Shown here: piece by piece, positions 1 to 8,199 of the stretch
Numbering within the stretch: the stretch's first letter is position 1
Layout: the number at the start of each line of letters is the position of its first letter
Assembly: GCA_029255105.1 (NCBI GenBank)
Contig: JAQWWH010000010.1
Coordinates: 62,001 to 126,000, forward strand
Reading direction: 5' to 3'
DNA from: Flavimaricola sp.
Lineage (GTDB): Bacteria; Pseudomonadota; Alphaproteobacteria; Rhodobacterales; Rhodobacteraceae
Length of the DNA: 64,000 nt
Program-made: the position numbers and the translations under genes
The notes under the pieces: generated by a model
The model's database searches: none
Told to the model about the DNA's origin: nothing
Seen by the model: only the letters and a program-made list of their open reading frames with translations

Positions 1-316
1 CGCCTGACCCTTCCTCCAGCACTTCGTCCACGGGTTGGTAGGACTGGCCCGCTGCCAGCAGACAGGTTCGACCCGACGCCGAAGTCATCGTGATCGTCCA
101 AGTCCCGGTGTCGAGCGAGGCAAAAACCTCGACCATTGTGTTGTTTGCGGCAAGGGCCACGGATTGCCGCGTCTCACCATAGCCATCGGCGAGATGAGCC
201 ACGACACGATCCCGATCACCACAGTTGCGCGACGATTGCTGGGCGTTAGCAGGAGAGGCCAATGCGGCAGCGGCGATCAGCAGGCCGCTGGCAAGAGGGA
301 TAAGGGTATCATTCAT
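1..316 (-). CDS. secreted hypothetical protein, C-terminal end outside window
   Basis: This reading frame stays open from an ATG at 316 to the left edge, so its C-terminus is missing. The first 25 residues form a signal peptide: a short polar start, a Leu/Ala-rich core and an ANA-Q cleavage site. The mature part has two cysteines about 50 residues apart, in the contexts RNCGDRD and GRTCLLAAG, around a stretch with VEVFAS and GTWT. This pattern resembles small periplasmic proteins of unknown function that are common in Rhodobacterales; no function is assigned. The ATG at 316 is preferred over the one at 322 because an AAAGG motif lies 8 bases upstream of it. The gene is divergent from the malyl-CoA thioesterase-type gene. 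Confidence 0.7.
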   Translation of the reverse strand, partial: MNDTLIPLASGLLIAAAALASPANAQQSSRNCGDRDRVVAHLADGYGETRQSVALAANNTMVEVFASLDTGTWTITMTSASGRTCLLAAGQSYQPVDEVLEEGSG

Positions 317-502
317 CGTCATAACCTTTGTGCTGGCAGGGCGGCAGACCGGACCAGTCGCCGCGCTGCGGATTGTAAGGATATTCGAGAACCGCTTTGC
401 CTGCCGGTTTCCCGGCAACCCCGTCCTTGCGGCCTTATCTGTCGTCGACTGTCGCCAAGCATTCCGAATTTTAAGTTAATTCCCCAAACGGAGTTCAAGA
501 TT

Positions 503-517
503 TGCTGCAATGCAGCA
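503..517. promoter_or_regulatory. CTGC-N3-GCAG dyad upstream of the mcl2-mch operon
   Basis: A perfect inverted repeat, TGCTGC-AAT-GCAGCA, lies about 85 bases before the ATG at 600. It is nested inside a wider CCCCAAA (482-488) / TTTGGGG (520-526) inverted repeat. CTGC-N3/4-GCAG is the motif described for PhaR-type regulators of polyhydroxybutyrate and acetyl-CoA metabolism in alphaproteobacteria. Assignment to PhaR is inference from the motif and from the EMC genes downstream. Confidence 0.4.
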
Positions 518-599
518 CATTTGGGGTTGAAACATCGGATAAGTTCTGGCCATTTCCGCGCAATTAAATTGCGAGACTGCCCCGGGAAGGATCGAACAC

Positions 600-1451
600 A
601 TGACACGCCCTTATCGCTCAGCCCTTTATATCCCCGCGTCGCGCCCACGCGCGCTCGACAAGGCGCGCGGGCTGGGTGCGGACGCCATCCTTTTTGATCT
701 GGAGGATGCAGTATTGCCCGCCGAAAAGGCTGAGGGGCGCCAGACGCTTGCCGCCGAACTGGCAAAAGGTGGCTATGGCAGTCGGGCCCGGATCGTTCGG
801 ATCAACGCCCTGGATACCGAATGGGGCGAGGCGGACGCAGTTGCGATGGCGAACGCTGCCTGTGATGGGGTCCTGCTGCCCAAGGTCGACGGGCCCGAGG
901 ATCTTGACCGTCTTGCTGCGCTTGTGCCTGACAAACCCCTTTGGGCTATGATGGAAACGCCGCTGGGCATCATCCGGGCGGCGGCCATCGCAGCCCACCC
1001 GCGTCTGGCGGGGATCGTCATGGGGACGAACGACCTGGCCAAGGATCTTGGACTGCGCAACCGGGCTGACAGAATGCCGCTGATGCAGGCCCTGCAAATC
1101 AGCCTGATGGCCGCGCGGGCCTATGGCCGGGTTGCAATCGACGGGGTGTACAACGCGTTCCGCCATGCCGATGGGCTGAAACTTGAATGTGCCCAGGGCC
1201 GGGATCTGGGGTTTGATGGCAAAAGCCTTATCCACCCGGACCAGCTGGCCATTGCAAACGCGGCCTTTGCGCCCTTGGCCGAAGAGGTAGACCTGGCCAA
1301 ACGTCAGATTGCGGCCTTTGCCGAAGCCGAGGCGGCGGGGCAGGGCGTGGCGGTTGTCGACGGAAAGATCGTCGAGAACTTGCATATCGTCACCGCAAGA
1401 GCGACCTTGGCAAAGGCGGCGGCCATCGCCGCGTTGGAGGCTGAAGAATGA
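600..1451 (+). CDS. mcl2: CitE/HpcH-type CoA ester lyase, probable (3S)-malyl-CoA thioesterase
   Basis: A 283-residue TIM-barrel protein of the citrate lyase beta / malyl-CoA lyase family. Visible family motifs are LFDLEDAV (residues 31-38, an acidic Mg/substrate site), VRIN (66-69), METPLGI (118-124) and GTNDL (142-146). In Rhodobacter sphaeroides the shorter paralogue Mcl2, which hydrolyses (S)-malyl-CoA to malate in the last step of the ethylmalonyl-CoA pathway, lies close to mch and sdh; the same neighbourhood is seen here. Mcl1, the lyase proper, is longer (about 318 residues), so length and context favour Mcl2. Activity as a lyase cannot be excluded. It heads a tightly packed set of four genes and overlaps the next by ATGA. 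Confidence 0.8.
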   Translation: MTRPYRSALYIPASRPRALDKARGLGADAILFDLEDAVLPAEKAEGRQTLAAELAKGGYGSRARIVRINALDTEWGEADAVAMANAACDGVLLPKVDGPEDLDRLAALVPDKPLWAMMETPLGIIRAAAIAAHPRLAGIVMGTNDLAKDLGLRNRADRMPLMQALQISLMAARAYGRVAIDGVYNAFRHADGLKLECAQGRDLGFDGKSLIHPDQLAIANAAFAPLAEEVDLAKRQIAAFAEAEAAGQGVAVVDGKIVENLHIVTARATLAKAAAIAALEAEE

Positions 1452-1993
1452 TCCTGACTGTACTTGGTTTGCTGATTTGGACGGCGGCCCACCTGTTCAA
1501 ACGACTTGCACCTGCCGCCCGCGAAAGCATGGGGGACCGGGGCAAAGGCATCGTTGCCGCCCTGAGCCTTATCGCAATCGTCCTGATGGTGATCGGCTAT
1601 CGCGGCTGGGACGGCACCGTCTACTGGGGGCGGAGCCCCGCGATGACCGGCATCAACAACCTGCTGATGCTGTTCTCGTTCTATCTGTTTGCCGCCAGCG
1701 GATCCAAGACCCGGATCACTCGGGTTATCCGCCACCCGCAGCTTGCCGCCGTCGTGGTCTGGTCGGTCGCCCATATTCTGGTCAACGGGGACGCCCCGTC
1801 CTTTGTCCTGTTCGGCGGCCTGTTCCTTTGGGCGCTGGTAGGTATGAGCCTGATCAACCGGGCGGTGCCGGAATGGACACGCAACCCAGCGCCACCAATC
1901 AAGAAAGAGCTGATCGCGCTGGGCGCGGCCATCGTTGTCACCGGGGTCGTTGGCGGTATCCATGCCCTGCTTGGCTATAATCCGTTTGGGTAA
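1448..1993 (+). CDS. NnrU-like membrane protein
   Basis: A 181-residue integral membrane protein with about five hydrophobic segments: residues 1-14, 30-50, 68-85, 97-135 and 155-175. It carries the family pattern HPQLAAVVVWSVAHILVNGD with paired histidines in the membrane. NnrU-domain proteins were named from a denitrification locus in Rhodobacter but are widespread, and their biochemical role is unclear. The start overlaps the stop of the CoA lyase gene (ATGA), so translation is probably coupled. No denitrification gene is seen nearby, so the name should not be read as function. Confidence 0.78.
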   Translation: MILTVLGLLIWTAAHLFKRLAPAARESMGDRGKGIVAALSLIAIVLMVIGYRGWDGTVYWGRSPAMTGINNLLMLFSFYLFAASGSKTRITRVIRHPQLAAVVVWSVAHILVNGDAPSFVLFGGLFLWALVGMSLINRAVPEWTRNPAPPIKKELIALGAAIVVTGVVGGIHALLGYNPFG

Positions 1994-1996
1994 CAT

Positions 1997-2200
1997 ATGA
2001 AGATATATAGACTTTTGACCGAGGACGACACCTCGGCCTTCTGCCACAAAGTATCCGAGGCGCTGTCGAAAGGGTGGGAGCTTTACGGCTCTCCCACCTA
2101 TGCATTCGATGCGGCGAATGGGGTCATGCGGTGCGGTCAGGCCGTCACCAAGGAGATTGATCAGCCCTATTCGCGGGACATGAAGCTGGGTCAGCAATGA
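1997..2200 (+). CDS. DUF1737-type small protein
   Basis: A 67-residue soluble protein beginning MKIYRLLTEDDTSAFCHKV, with a central GWELYGSPTYAFD segment, the signature of the small DUF1737 family. Its function is unknown. It sits 3 bases after the NnrU-like gene and overlaps mesaconyl-CoA hydratase by ATGA, so it is co-transcribed with the EMC genes. No signal peptide or membrane segment is visible. Confidence 0.75.
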   Translation: MKIYRLLTEDDTSAFCHKVSEALSKGWELYGSPTYAFDAANGVMRCGQAVTKEIDQPYSRDMKLGQQ

Positions 2201-3222
2201 CCAAAACCCATGCCGGCCGGTTCTTTGAGGACTATGTCCCGGGAGAAGTGATTGCCCACGCCGTTCCCCGGACCCTGTCCGGGGGCGAGCGGGCCCTGTA
2301 CCACGCGCTTTATCCAGCGCGCGGGGCGCTGTACTCGTCGGACGAGTTTGCACGCGCCTGCGGGTTGCCGGCCTCACCGATGGACGACCTGATCGCATTT
2401 CACACTGTGTTCGGAAAGACGGTTCCGGACATATCGCTGAATGCGGTGGCCAATCTCGGCTATGCCGAAGGGCGCTGGCTGCGGCCTGTGTGGCCGGGCG
2501 ATACGCTCACCGCGACGAGCGAGGTCATTGGCGTCAAGGAAAACTCCAACGGCAAGAGCGGGGTCGTCTGGGTCCGGACCCAGGGGCGCAATCAGACGGG
2601 TACGCCAGTGCTGAGCTACGTCCGCTGGGTCATGGTGCGCAAGCGCGGCACTGGTCCGGCGACTGCACCTGTGATCCCGGACCTTGCCCCTACAGTCGCA
2701 GCCTCTGATCTTGTGGTGCCCGAGGGGCTGGATTTCCGGGGCTACGACTTTGCCCTGGCCGGAGAGCCGCATCGCTGGGGCGACTATACTGTGTGCGAGG
2801 TGATCGACCATGTTGATGGGGTGACCATCGAAGAGGCTGAGCATATGCTTGCCACCCGTCTTTGGCAGAACACAGCCAAGGTGCACTTTGACGCGACCAA
2901 CCGCGACGATGGCAAGCGGCTGATCTATGGGGGCCATGTCATATCGCTGGCCCGTGCCCTGTCCTTCAACGGCCTCGCAAATGCTCAGATGATCGTCGCC
3001 CTGAATGGGGGTGCCCATGCCAATCCCTGTTTTGCCGGCGACACAGTGCGCGCCTGGTCCGAGGTTCTGGACAAGGCTGAAACCGCAGCGCCGGGTGTAG
3101 GAGCGCTGCGCTTGCGGCTGGTGGCCACGCGGGGGGCTGTCGGAGCGCTTCGAGGCCCGGACGGGAAATACCTGCCCGAAGTCCTTCTCGATCTTGATTA
3201 CTGGGTTCTCCTGCCGATGTGA
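2197..3222 (+). CDS. mch: mesaconyl-CoA hydratase (EMC pathway)
   Basis: A 341-residue protein with two hot-dog (MaoC-like) halves. The N-terminal half begins GRFFEDYVPGEVIAHAVPRT; the C-terminal half carries the YGGHVISLARALSFNGLANA segment. It matches my memory of Rhodobacter Mch, which interconverts mesaconyl-C1-CoA and beta-methylmalyl-CoA before cleavage to glyoxylate and propionyl-CoA. Length and its position between mcl2 and sdhC fit Rhodobacterales synteny. The start codon overlaps the preceding stop by ATGA, arguing for translational coupling. Confidence 0.88.
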   Translation: MTKTHAGRFFEDYVPGEVIAHAVPRTLSGGERALYHALYPARGALYSSDEFARACGLPASPMDDLIAFHTVFGKTVPDISLNAVANLGYAEGRWLRPVWPGDTLTATSEVIGVKENSNGKSGVVWVRTQGRNQTGTPVLSYVRWVMVRKRGTGPATAPVIPDLAPTVAASDLVVPEGLDFRGYDFALAGEPHRWGDYTVCEVIDHVDGVTIEEAEHMLATRLWQNTAKVHFDATNRDDGKRLIYGGHVISLARALSFNGLANAQMIVALNGGAHANPCFAGDTVRAWSEVLDKAETAAPGVGALRLRLVATRGAVGALRGPDGKYLPEVLLDLDYWVLLPM

Positions 3223-3245
3223 GTCGTGGGGTAGGAGGTGGGGGA

Positions 3246-3279
3246 GCCTCCGGCGGGGATATTTTTGGCGAGATGAGGA
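3246..3279. repeat. dispersed intergenic element, copy 1
   Basis: A GCCTCCGGCGGGGATATTTT stretch followed by a purine-rich GAGATGAGGA tail lies just after the mch stop codon. Related copies occur at 16081-16162 (as an inverted pair) and 52374-52405. A GGAGG/CCTCC stem followed by a T-run (3261-3266) could act as a weak terminator for the mch operon. I recall this type of element as common between genes in Rhodobacterales genomes. Confidence 0.55.
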
Positions 3280-3282
3280 GTG

Positions 3283-3314
3283 TGTGTGATCACACATTTC
3301 GGGTGCGTGATCAC
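3283..3314. promoter_or_regulatory. twin GTGATCAC operators upstream of sdhC
   Basis: There are two copies of the palindrome GTGATCAC, at 3286-3293 and 3307-3314, with centres 21 bases (two helical turns) apart. The first extends to a perfect 14-base dyad, TGTGTGATCACACA, at 3283-3296. A possible sigma-70 promoter follows at once: CTGACA (3318-3323), 17 bases, TCTTTA (3341-3346). Face-to-face dyads abutting the -35 suggest a dimeric repressor or activator of the sdh operon. A GntR/FadR-type regulator such as the alphaproteobacterial TCA regulator AkgR is one candidate, but I cannot confirm its motif. Confidence 0.5.
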
Positions 3315-3415
3315 AAACTGACAATTTTGCTCGAATCGCGTCTTTAGGACGCGGATTTTGCACTTGCAGCGTGATGACTTCGCGCCGAAAATCAGCAACA
3401 ACACAAAAAGCGGGT

Positions 3416-3426
3416 CTGCGATGCAG
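3416..3426. promoter_or_regulatory. second CTGC-N3-GCAG dyad, in the sdhC leader
   Basis: CTGC-GAT-GCAG lies 39 bases before the sdhC start. It has the same half-sites and 3-base spacer as the dyad at 503-517. In GC-rich DNA a few chance matches per window are expected, so this is only suggestive of shared PhaR-like control of EMC and TCA genes. Confidence 0.3.
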
Positions 3427-3464
3427 GCTGACAAGCCGCTGCACTGGACTGGAAGGGAATTCTG

Positions 3465-3848
3465 ATGGCCGATGTGAACCGGGGCAATCGCCCGTTGTCA
3501 CCGCATTTGACGATTTATCGCCCGCAATGGACTTCCATGACGTCGATCCTTGTGCGGATCACCGGTAATGGTCTGATCGTGGGGGCGCTGCTGATCGTGT
3601 TGTGGTTTGTTGCCCTGGCCGCCGGGCCCGAGGCCTTTGCGGTGGCGGACGCTGTGATCACAAGCTGGTTCGGCGATCTGATCATGATCCTGTCGGTCTG
3701 GGCCCTGTGGTACCACCTGCTGGGCGGGCTGCGCCACCTGATCTGGGACGCAGGCTACATGCTGGATGTGAACAAGGGTGAGATGTTGGGGCAGGGAGCC
3801 GTCATCGCGGCGACCTTGCTGACCGTCTTTACCGCCATCGTTGTTTGA
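3465..3848 (+). CDS. sdhC: succinate dehydrogenase cytochrome b556 subunit
   Basis: A 127-residue membrane anchor of complex II. The N-terminal SPHLTIYRPQWTSMTSILVR segment is the family signature at the quinone site (Ser and Arg region), followed by three transmembrane helices near residues 30-50, 65-85 and 105-125. WALWYHLLGGLRHLIWD contains the haem-ligand histidine region. It transfers electrons from SdhB to ubiquinone together with SdhD. The ATG is preceded by GGAAGGGAA. First gene of sdhCDA; the 242-base leader carries the operator-like dyads listed separately. Confidence 0.93.
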   Translation: MADVNRGNRPLSPHLTIYRPQWTSMTSILVRITGNGLIVGALLIVLWFVALAAGPEAFAVADAVITSWFGDLIMILSVWALWYHLLGGLRHLIWDAGYMLDVNKGEMLGQGAVIAATLLTVFTAIVV

Positions 3849-3858
3849 GGAGGCTGAC

Positions 3859-4230
3859 ATGGCATATATGACAGATCGCAAACGCGCTATCGGCAACGGG
3901 TCGGCGAAAAGTGGGACCGAGCATCACTGGCAGATGATCATTTCTTCGGCCGCCCTTTTTCTGCTGGTGCCGTTCTTCGTGTTTACCTTTGGACCGGCAT
4001 TGGGCGGGACCTATGAAGAGGCGCTGGCCTACTATGCCCGACCCTATCCTGCCGCCATTGCGGCCCTGACGTTTCTGGTCGGTTTTCTGCATTTTCGCAG
4101 CGGCGTCCAGGTGTTGATCGAGGACTATGTTCACGGCATGGCCCAGAAAGTGCTGATCATCGCCATGATCTTCCTGAGCTACGCGGCGGCGGCGGTCGCC
4201 CTTTTGGCCATCGTGAGGCTTGCCCTCTAA
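3859..4230 (+). CDS. sdhD: succinate dehydrogenase hydrophobic membrane anchor subunit
   Basis: A 123-residue, three-helix subunit. The segment FLHFRSGVQVLIEDYVHG contains the His/Asp-Tyr region expected at the haem and ubiquinone site. The ATG at 3859 is chosen because GAGGAGG lies just upstream (3847-3853); a TTG at 3841 would overlap that ribosome-binding site. It follows sdhC by 10 bases and precedes sdhA by 47 bases, so co-transcription is expected. Confidence 0.9.
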   Translation: MAYMTDRKRAIGNGSAKSGTEHHWQMIISSAALFLLVPFFVFTFGPALGGTYEEALAYYARPYPAAIAALTFLVGFLHFRSGVQVLIEDYVHGMAQKVLIIAMIFLSYAAAAVALLAIVRLAL

Positions 4231-4277
4231 GCGCGCGGCGCAGACGGGCTTTTTGAATTATTCGGAGCGACAAGACC

Positions 4278-6083
4278 ATGGCAGCATATGAGTATGAGAC
4301 CCATTCCTTCGACGTGGTCGTTGTGGGGGCAGGTGGCGCGGGTTTGCGCGCGACGTTGGGGATGGCCGAACAGGGCCTGAAGACCGCCTGTGTCACCAAG
4401 GTCTTTCCGACCCGGTCCCACACCGTGGCCGCCCAGGGTGGCATTGCCGCCAGCCTGTCGAACATGGGGCCGGATCACTGGCAGTGGCATATGTATGATA
4501 CTGTCAAGGGGTCTGACTGGTTGGGTGACACGGATGCCATGGAGTATCTGGCCCGCGAGGCCCCCAAGGCGGTCTACGAGCTGGAGCATTATGGTGTCCC
4601 CTTCTCGCGGACCGAGAAGGGCGAGATCTACCAGAGGCCGTTTGGTGGCCACACCACCGAATTTGGCGAAGGCCCGCCCGTCCAGCGAACCTGTGCCGCG
4701 GCCGACCGGACCGGCCATGCCATCCTGCACACGCTGTATGGCCAGAGCCTGAAGCAGAAGGCAGAGTTCTACATAGAGTATTTTGCCCTTGATCTGATCA
4801 TGTCCGAGGACGGGGTCTGCCAAGGTGTTCTGGCATGGAAGCTCGACGACGGAACCCTGCATCTGTTCAGCGCCAAGATGGTGGTGCTGGCCACTGGCGG
4901 CTACGGCCGTGCCTACTTTAGCGCGACCTCTGCCCATACCTGCACTGGCGATGGCAATGGTATGGTCGCCCGGCAGGGCCTGCCCCTGCAGGATATGGAG
5001 TTTGTCCAGTTCCACCCTACCGGCATCTATGGTGCCGGCTGCCTGATAACCGAGGGTGCGCGTGGCGAAGGCGGCTATCTCACCAATTCGGAAGGCGAAC
5101 GCTTCATGGAGCGGTATGCCCCGACCTACAAGGACCTTGCCTCACGCGATGTGGTCAGCCGCTGCATGACGATGGAGATCCGCGAGGGCCGTGGTGTTGG
5201 TCCGAACAAGGACCATATCCACCTGCACCTGAACCACCTGCCTCCTGAAACGCTTGACCTGCGCCTTCCGGGGATCTCGGAATCGGCGCGCATCTTTGCC
5301 GGTGTTGATCTGACTAAAGAGCCGATCCCGGTTCTGCCGACGGTTCACTACAACATGGGCGGCATTCCGACCAACTACTGGGGTGAAGTCCTGAACCCGA
5401 CAGCGGACGACCCCGATGCTGTGGCACCGGGTCTGATGGCCGTGGGCGAGGCAGGCTGCGCGTCGGTCCATGGGGCGAACCGGCTTGGGTCAAACTCGCT
5501 TATCGATCTGGTCGTCTTTGGCCGGGCGGCAGCCATCCGTGCGGCAAAGGTTGTCGATCCTGACAGCGCCGTCCCCAGCCCCAACCTGGCCAGTGTTGAA
5601 AAGGCGCTGGAACGGTTTGATGGGTTGCGCCATGCGGATGGTGCCATTGGAACGGCCGCACTGCGTCTGGAAATGCAACAGGTGATGCAGGCCGACGCGG
5701 CGGTGTTCCGCACCGACAAAACGCTGGCCGAGGGCGTGGACAAGATGGAGGCGGTGGCCGGCAAGATGTCTGACATCAAGGTGACCGACCGCAGCCTGAT
5801 CTGGAACAGCGACCTGATGGAGACGCTGGAGCTGACCAACCTGATGCCGAACGCTTTGGCCACCATCGTCGCGGCTGAGGCCCGCAAGGAAAGCCGCGGT
5901 GCCCATGCCCATGAGGACTATCCGGACCGTGACGACGTCAACTGGCGTAAGCATAGCCTTGCCTATGTCGACGGCACCAAGACCCGGCTGGACTATCGCG
6001 CTGTCCATCTGGACCCTTTGACGATCGAAGCGGACGGCGGCATCGACCTCAAGAAGATCGCGCCGAAAAAGAGGGTCTACTGA
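4278..6083 (+). CDS. sdhA: succinate dehydrogenase flavoprotein subunit
   Basis: A 601-residue full-length flavoprotein of complex II that oxidises succinate to fumarate. The N-terminal dinucleotide fold [17 protein letters not shown] is followed by [11 protein letters not shown], whose His carries the covalent FAD. The substrate-site segment [20 protein letters not shown] and the [13 protein letters not shown] motif are intact. The ribosome-binding GGAG is 11 bases before the ATG. The stop overlaps the start of a small lipoprotein gene (TGATG). sdhB is not the next gene, although SdhA and SdhB form one heterodimer. Confidence 0.96.
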   Translation: MAAYEYETHSFDVVVVGAGGAGLRATLGMAEQGLKTACVTKVFPTRSHTVAAQGGIAASLSNMGPDHWQWHMYDTVKGSDWLGDTDAMEYLAREAPKAVYELEHYGVPFSRTEKGEIYQRPFGGHTTEFGEGPPVQRTCAAADRTGHAILHTLYGQSLKQKAEFYIEYFALDLIMSEDGVCQGVLAWKLDDGTLHLFSAKMVVLATGGYGRAYFSATSAHTCTGDGNGMVARQGLPLQDMEFVQFHPTGIYGAGCLITEGARGEGGYLTNSEGERFMERYAPTYKDLASRDVVSRCMTMEIREGRGVGPNKDHIHLHLNHLPPETLDLRLPGISESARIFAGVDLTKEPIPVLPTVHYNMGGIPTNYWGEVLNPTADDPDAVAPGLMAVGEAGCASVHGANRLGSNSLIDLVVFGRAAAIRAAKVVDPDSAVPSPNLASVEKALERFDGLRHADGAIGTAALRLEMQQVMQADAAVFRTDKTLAEGVDKMEAVAGKMSDIKVTDRSLIWNSDLMETLELTNLMPNALATIVAAEARKESRGAHAHEDYPDRDDVNWRKHSLAYVDGTKTRLDYRAVHLDPLTIEADGGIDLKKIAPKKRVY

Positions 6084-6367
6084 TGCGCTACGCCGCACCC
6101 GCGCTGCTGCTGGCCCTTGCGGCCTGCACACCGCCAATGCTGAGCCCGGAGGGTGCGGCAGAGGTGTGCGAAGCGCGGGCGCGTGCGGCGCAGGCACCAA
6201 CGGCCAACGTGACTGTCGGGGCCAACTCCAATTCGGGAACCTTTTCGAGCCTGGCCGTCGGGGTCAGCAGTGATTTCGTTGCCGGTCGCGATCCTGTCGC
6301 TGTCTATGAGGAATGCGTTTATCAGCGGTCTGGTCAGCCGCCCTACCGTCCTCCGGTCCTGCGCTGA
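6083..6367 (+). CDS. small predicted lipoprotein
   Basis: A 94-residue protein with a lipoprotein signal peptide: [18 protein letters not shown], lipobox LAAC with Cys15. The mature part is short, Ala/Ser/Asn-rich, with a second and third Cys in VCEARA and YEECVYQ that could form a disulfide. The family is unknown to me. It overlaps sdhA upstream and the methyltransferase downstream (TGATG both times), so it is translationally tied into the sdh operon. Confidence 0.72.
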   Translation: MRYAAPALLLALAACTPPMLSPEGAAEVCEARARAAQAPTANVTVGANSNSGTFSSLAVGVSSDFVAGRDPVAVYEECVYQRSGQPPYRPPVLR

Positions 6368-7122
6368 TGGAGGCGGAAAAGCCAACTCCGGAGGATGAGA
6401 CTGAGGCGTTTCGCGAGGCGATCGAGCAAAACGCAAACAAGCAGTTGAACCGGTTTCGCGCGGCCGTTCGGGGGATCACTCCCCGGAGCTGCCCGATCTG
6501 CGACTATCATGGTATGTTCACGGCCTTTGGTCAGCCGCCCCGGTTTGATGCGCGGTGCAGCAAGTGCAACTCGCTCGAGCGTCATAGACTGTTCTATCTT
6601 TTTTCGACCCGGCATGACTTTTTTGCCCCTGATCACGCTGTTCTGCATTTCGCGCCGGAAGTGCAACTGACGACATTTATTCGCGATCGGGTCGCCCGTT
6701 ATGAAACTGCCGACCTCAGCGCCCGCCGCAATGTGACCCATCAGATCAACATTGAAGAGACCGGGCTTCCGGACGCTGACTATGACCGTGTCGTCTGTTC
6801 TCATGTGCTTGAGCATGTAGATGATGCCAAAGCCCTTGCCGAGATGCATCGCATCCTAAAGCCGGGGGGGAAACTGGCGGTGATGACCCCGGTCGTAGAA
6901 GGCTGGGCCCGAACCTATGAAAACCCGTCGGTTGATGGGCCTGTTGCGCGGAACCTGCATTTTGGCCAGTCCGACCACGTGCGCATGTACGGGCGGGATG
7001 TGCGCGACCGCATTCGCGCCGCAGGTTTTCATCTGGGGGAGTATGCCGCGATCGAGCCTGATGTGTTGACCTATGGGTTGATGCGTGGGGAAATCCTCTT
7101 TGTTGCGACAAAGTCGGATTAG
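6367..7122 (+). CDS. class I SAM-dependent methyltransferase with N-terminal zinc-knuckle-like motif
   Basis: A 251-residue protein. Residues about 42-65 carry CPICDYHG and CSKCNSLERHR, a CxxC-CxxC pair likely to bind zinc. A Methyltransf_11-type domain follows with CSHVLEHVDDAKALAEMHRI and the LKPGGKLAVMTPV post-motif. This architecture is found in methyltransferases of cell-surface glycan or lipid loci; the substrate cannot be read from the sequence. The ATG at 6367 overlaps the lipoprotein stop. An upstream in-frame ATG at 6313 lies inside that gene and is less likely. It is followed by a pyruvyl transferase, which hints at surface polysaccharide modification. Confidence 0.8.
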   Translation: MEAEKPTPEDETEAFREAIEQNANKQLNRFRAAVRGITPRSCPICDYHGMFTAFGQPPRFDARCSKCNSLERHRLFYLFSTRHDFFAPDHAVLHFAPEVQLTTFIRDRVARYETADLSARRNVTHQINIEETGLPDADYDRVVCSHVLEHVDDAKALAEMHRILKPGGKLAVMTPVVEGWARTYENPSVDGPVARNLHFGQSDHVRMYGRDVRDRIRAAGFHLGEYAAIEPDVLTYGLMRGEILFVATKSD

Positions 7123-7134
7123 GGGACAGGCAGC

Positions 7135-8196
7135 ATGCGCCATATCCACCTGATCGACACCTCCAGTGCCACCGACAATGTGGGCGACGAGATCATTGTC
7201 GAGGCCGCCCGCCGTCAGCTTGGCCCAGTGATTGCGGATGCCTACATCACACGGTCCTCGGGTCATGATGGTCTGGGCGCGTCCGGACGCGGCCTTGTCG
7301 CGACGGCGGATGTCGCCTTCCTTTTGGGAACCAACGCCCTTAGTGCCCGGTTTCGGCTTGGTCACAGCTTCATGTGGCGCGTCGGATGGCGCGATCTGGC
7401 GGCCCTGCGGAACAAAGTTGTCCTGTTGGGCGTTGGGGGCAACCGGGATTTCGATAGGGTGGACTGGCGCCAGCGCCGGTTCATGCGCCATGTCTTGTCC
7501 CGTGACCACGTCCATTCGGTCCGGGATGATGTGGGCGAGCGGTTGGTTGCAGCATTTGGACATCGCGCTGTAAACACCTCATGCCCGACACTCTGGTCAG
7601 GGTTGGGGCTGGAAAGGGTCCCGGACGGGATGGCCCCTCGGGCCTGCCTGACATTGACCAAGCATCGGGCCGACCCGTCAGACTCGGTCCTGTTGTCGAC
7701 ATTGCTGCGGCTTTATCCTGAAGTCTGGTTCTGGCCCCAGCAACCGCGCGACCTGGGGTACCTACAAACCCTGGACGGGCATGAGAAGGTCCGCGTTCTT
7801 GCCCCGAACCTTGTGGCCTATGATGCTTTCCTGAGGTCCGGACCGGTCGATGTGGTCGGTACAAGGTTGCACGGTACGATTCGCGGCCTGCACCACGGTC
7901 GCAGAGCTCTGGTGGTCGAGATCGACAATCGGGCCCGCGATATCGGGGCCGAAACCGGCCTTCCGACGATCACCCGCGCCGATGTCCTTACTGGGCTGGA
8001 GGCGCGGTTGCGTGGGCCGATCCCGCCAAAGTTGACCCTTCCAGAGGCGAACATCGAACGGTTTCTTGACCAGTTCCGGACGACGGATAGCCCAAGGGTC
8101 AAGCCTGCCCTGACACCAACACAATCGGCCGAAACCAGCGTGGGCTCTGGCCCATACCCCGCTGCCCCGGTAACATCAGAACAGACACAGAGGTGA
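7135..8196 (+). CDS. polysaccharide pyruvyl transferase family protein
   Basis: A 353-residue protein. The N-terminal HLIDTSSATDNVGDEIIVEA segment matches the N-terminal phosphate-binding region of the family, and TRLHGTIRGLHHGRRALVVE is the C-terminal GT-B-like signature (R-x-H). Family members add pyruvate ketals to exopolysaccharide or teichoic-type sugars using phosphoenolpyruvate. The last 40 residues are Pro/Thr/Ser-rich and probably disordered. It lies 12 bases after the methyltransferase and 3 bases before sdhB. Both facts point to a two-gene surface-modification insertion inside the sdh operon. Confidence 0.78.
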   Translation: MRHIHLIDTSSATDNVGDEIIVEAARRQLGPVIADAYITRSSGHDGLGASGRGLVATADVAFLLGTNALSARFRLGHSFMWRVGWRDLAALRNKVVLLGVGGNRDFDRVDWRQRRFMRHVLSRDHVHSVRDDVGERLVAAFGHRAVNTSCPTLWSGLGLERVPDGMAPRACLTLTKHRADPSDSVLLSTLLRLYPEVWFWPQQPRDLGYLQTLDGHEKVRVLAPNLVAYDAFLRSGPVDVVGTRLHGTIRGLHHGRRALVVEIDNRARDIGAETGLPTITRADVLTGLEARLRGPIPPKLTLPEANIERFLDQFRTTDSPRVKPALTPTQSAETSVGSGPYPAAPVTSEQTQR

Positions 8197-8199
8197 CCC

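Noticed and set aside
1448-1993. Denitrification locus suggested by the NnrU-like gene
   Set aside because: No nor, nir, nos or NnrR genes or operators are present; neighbours are EMC enzymes.
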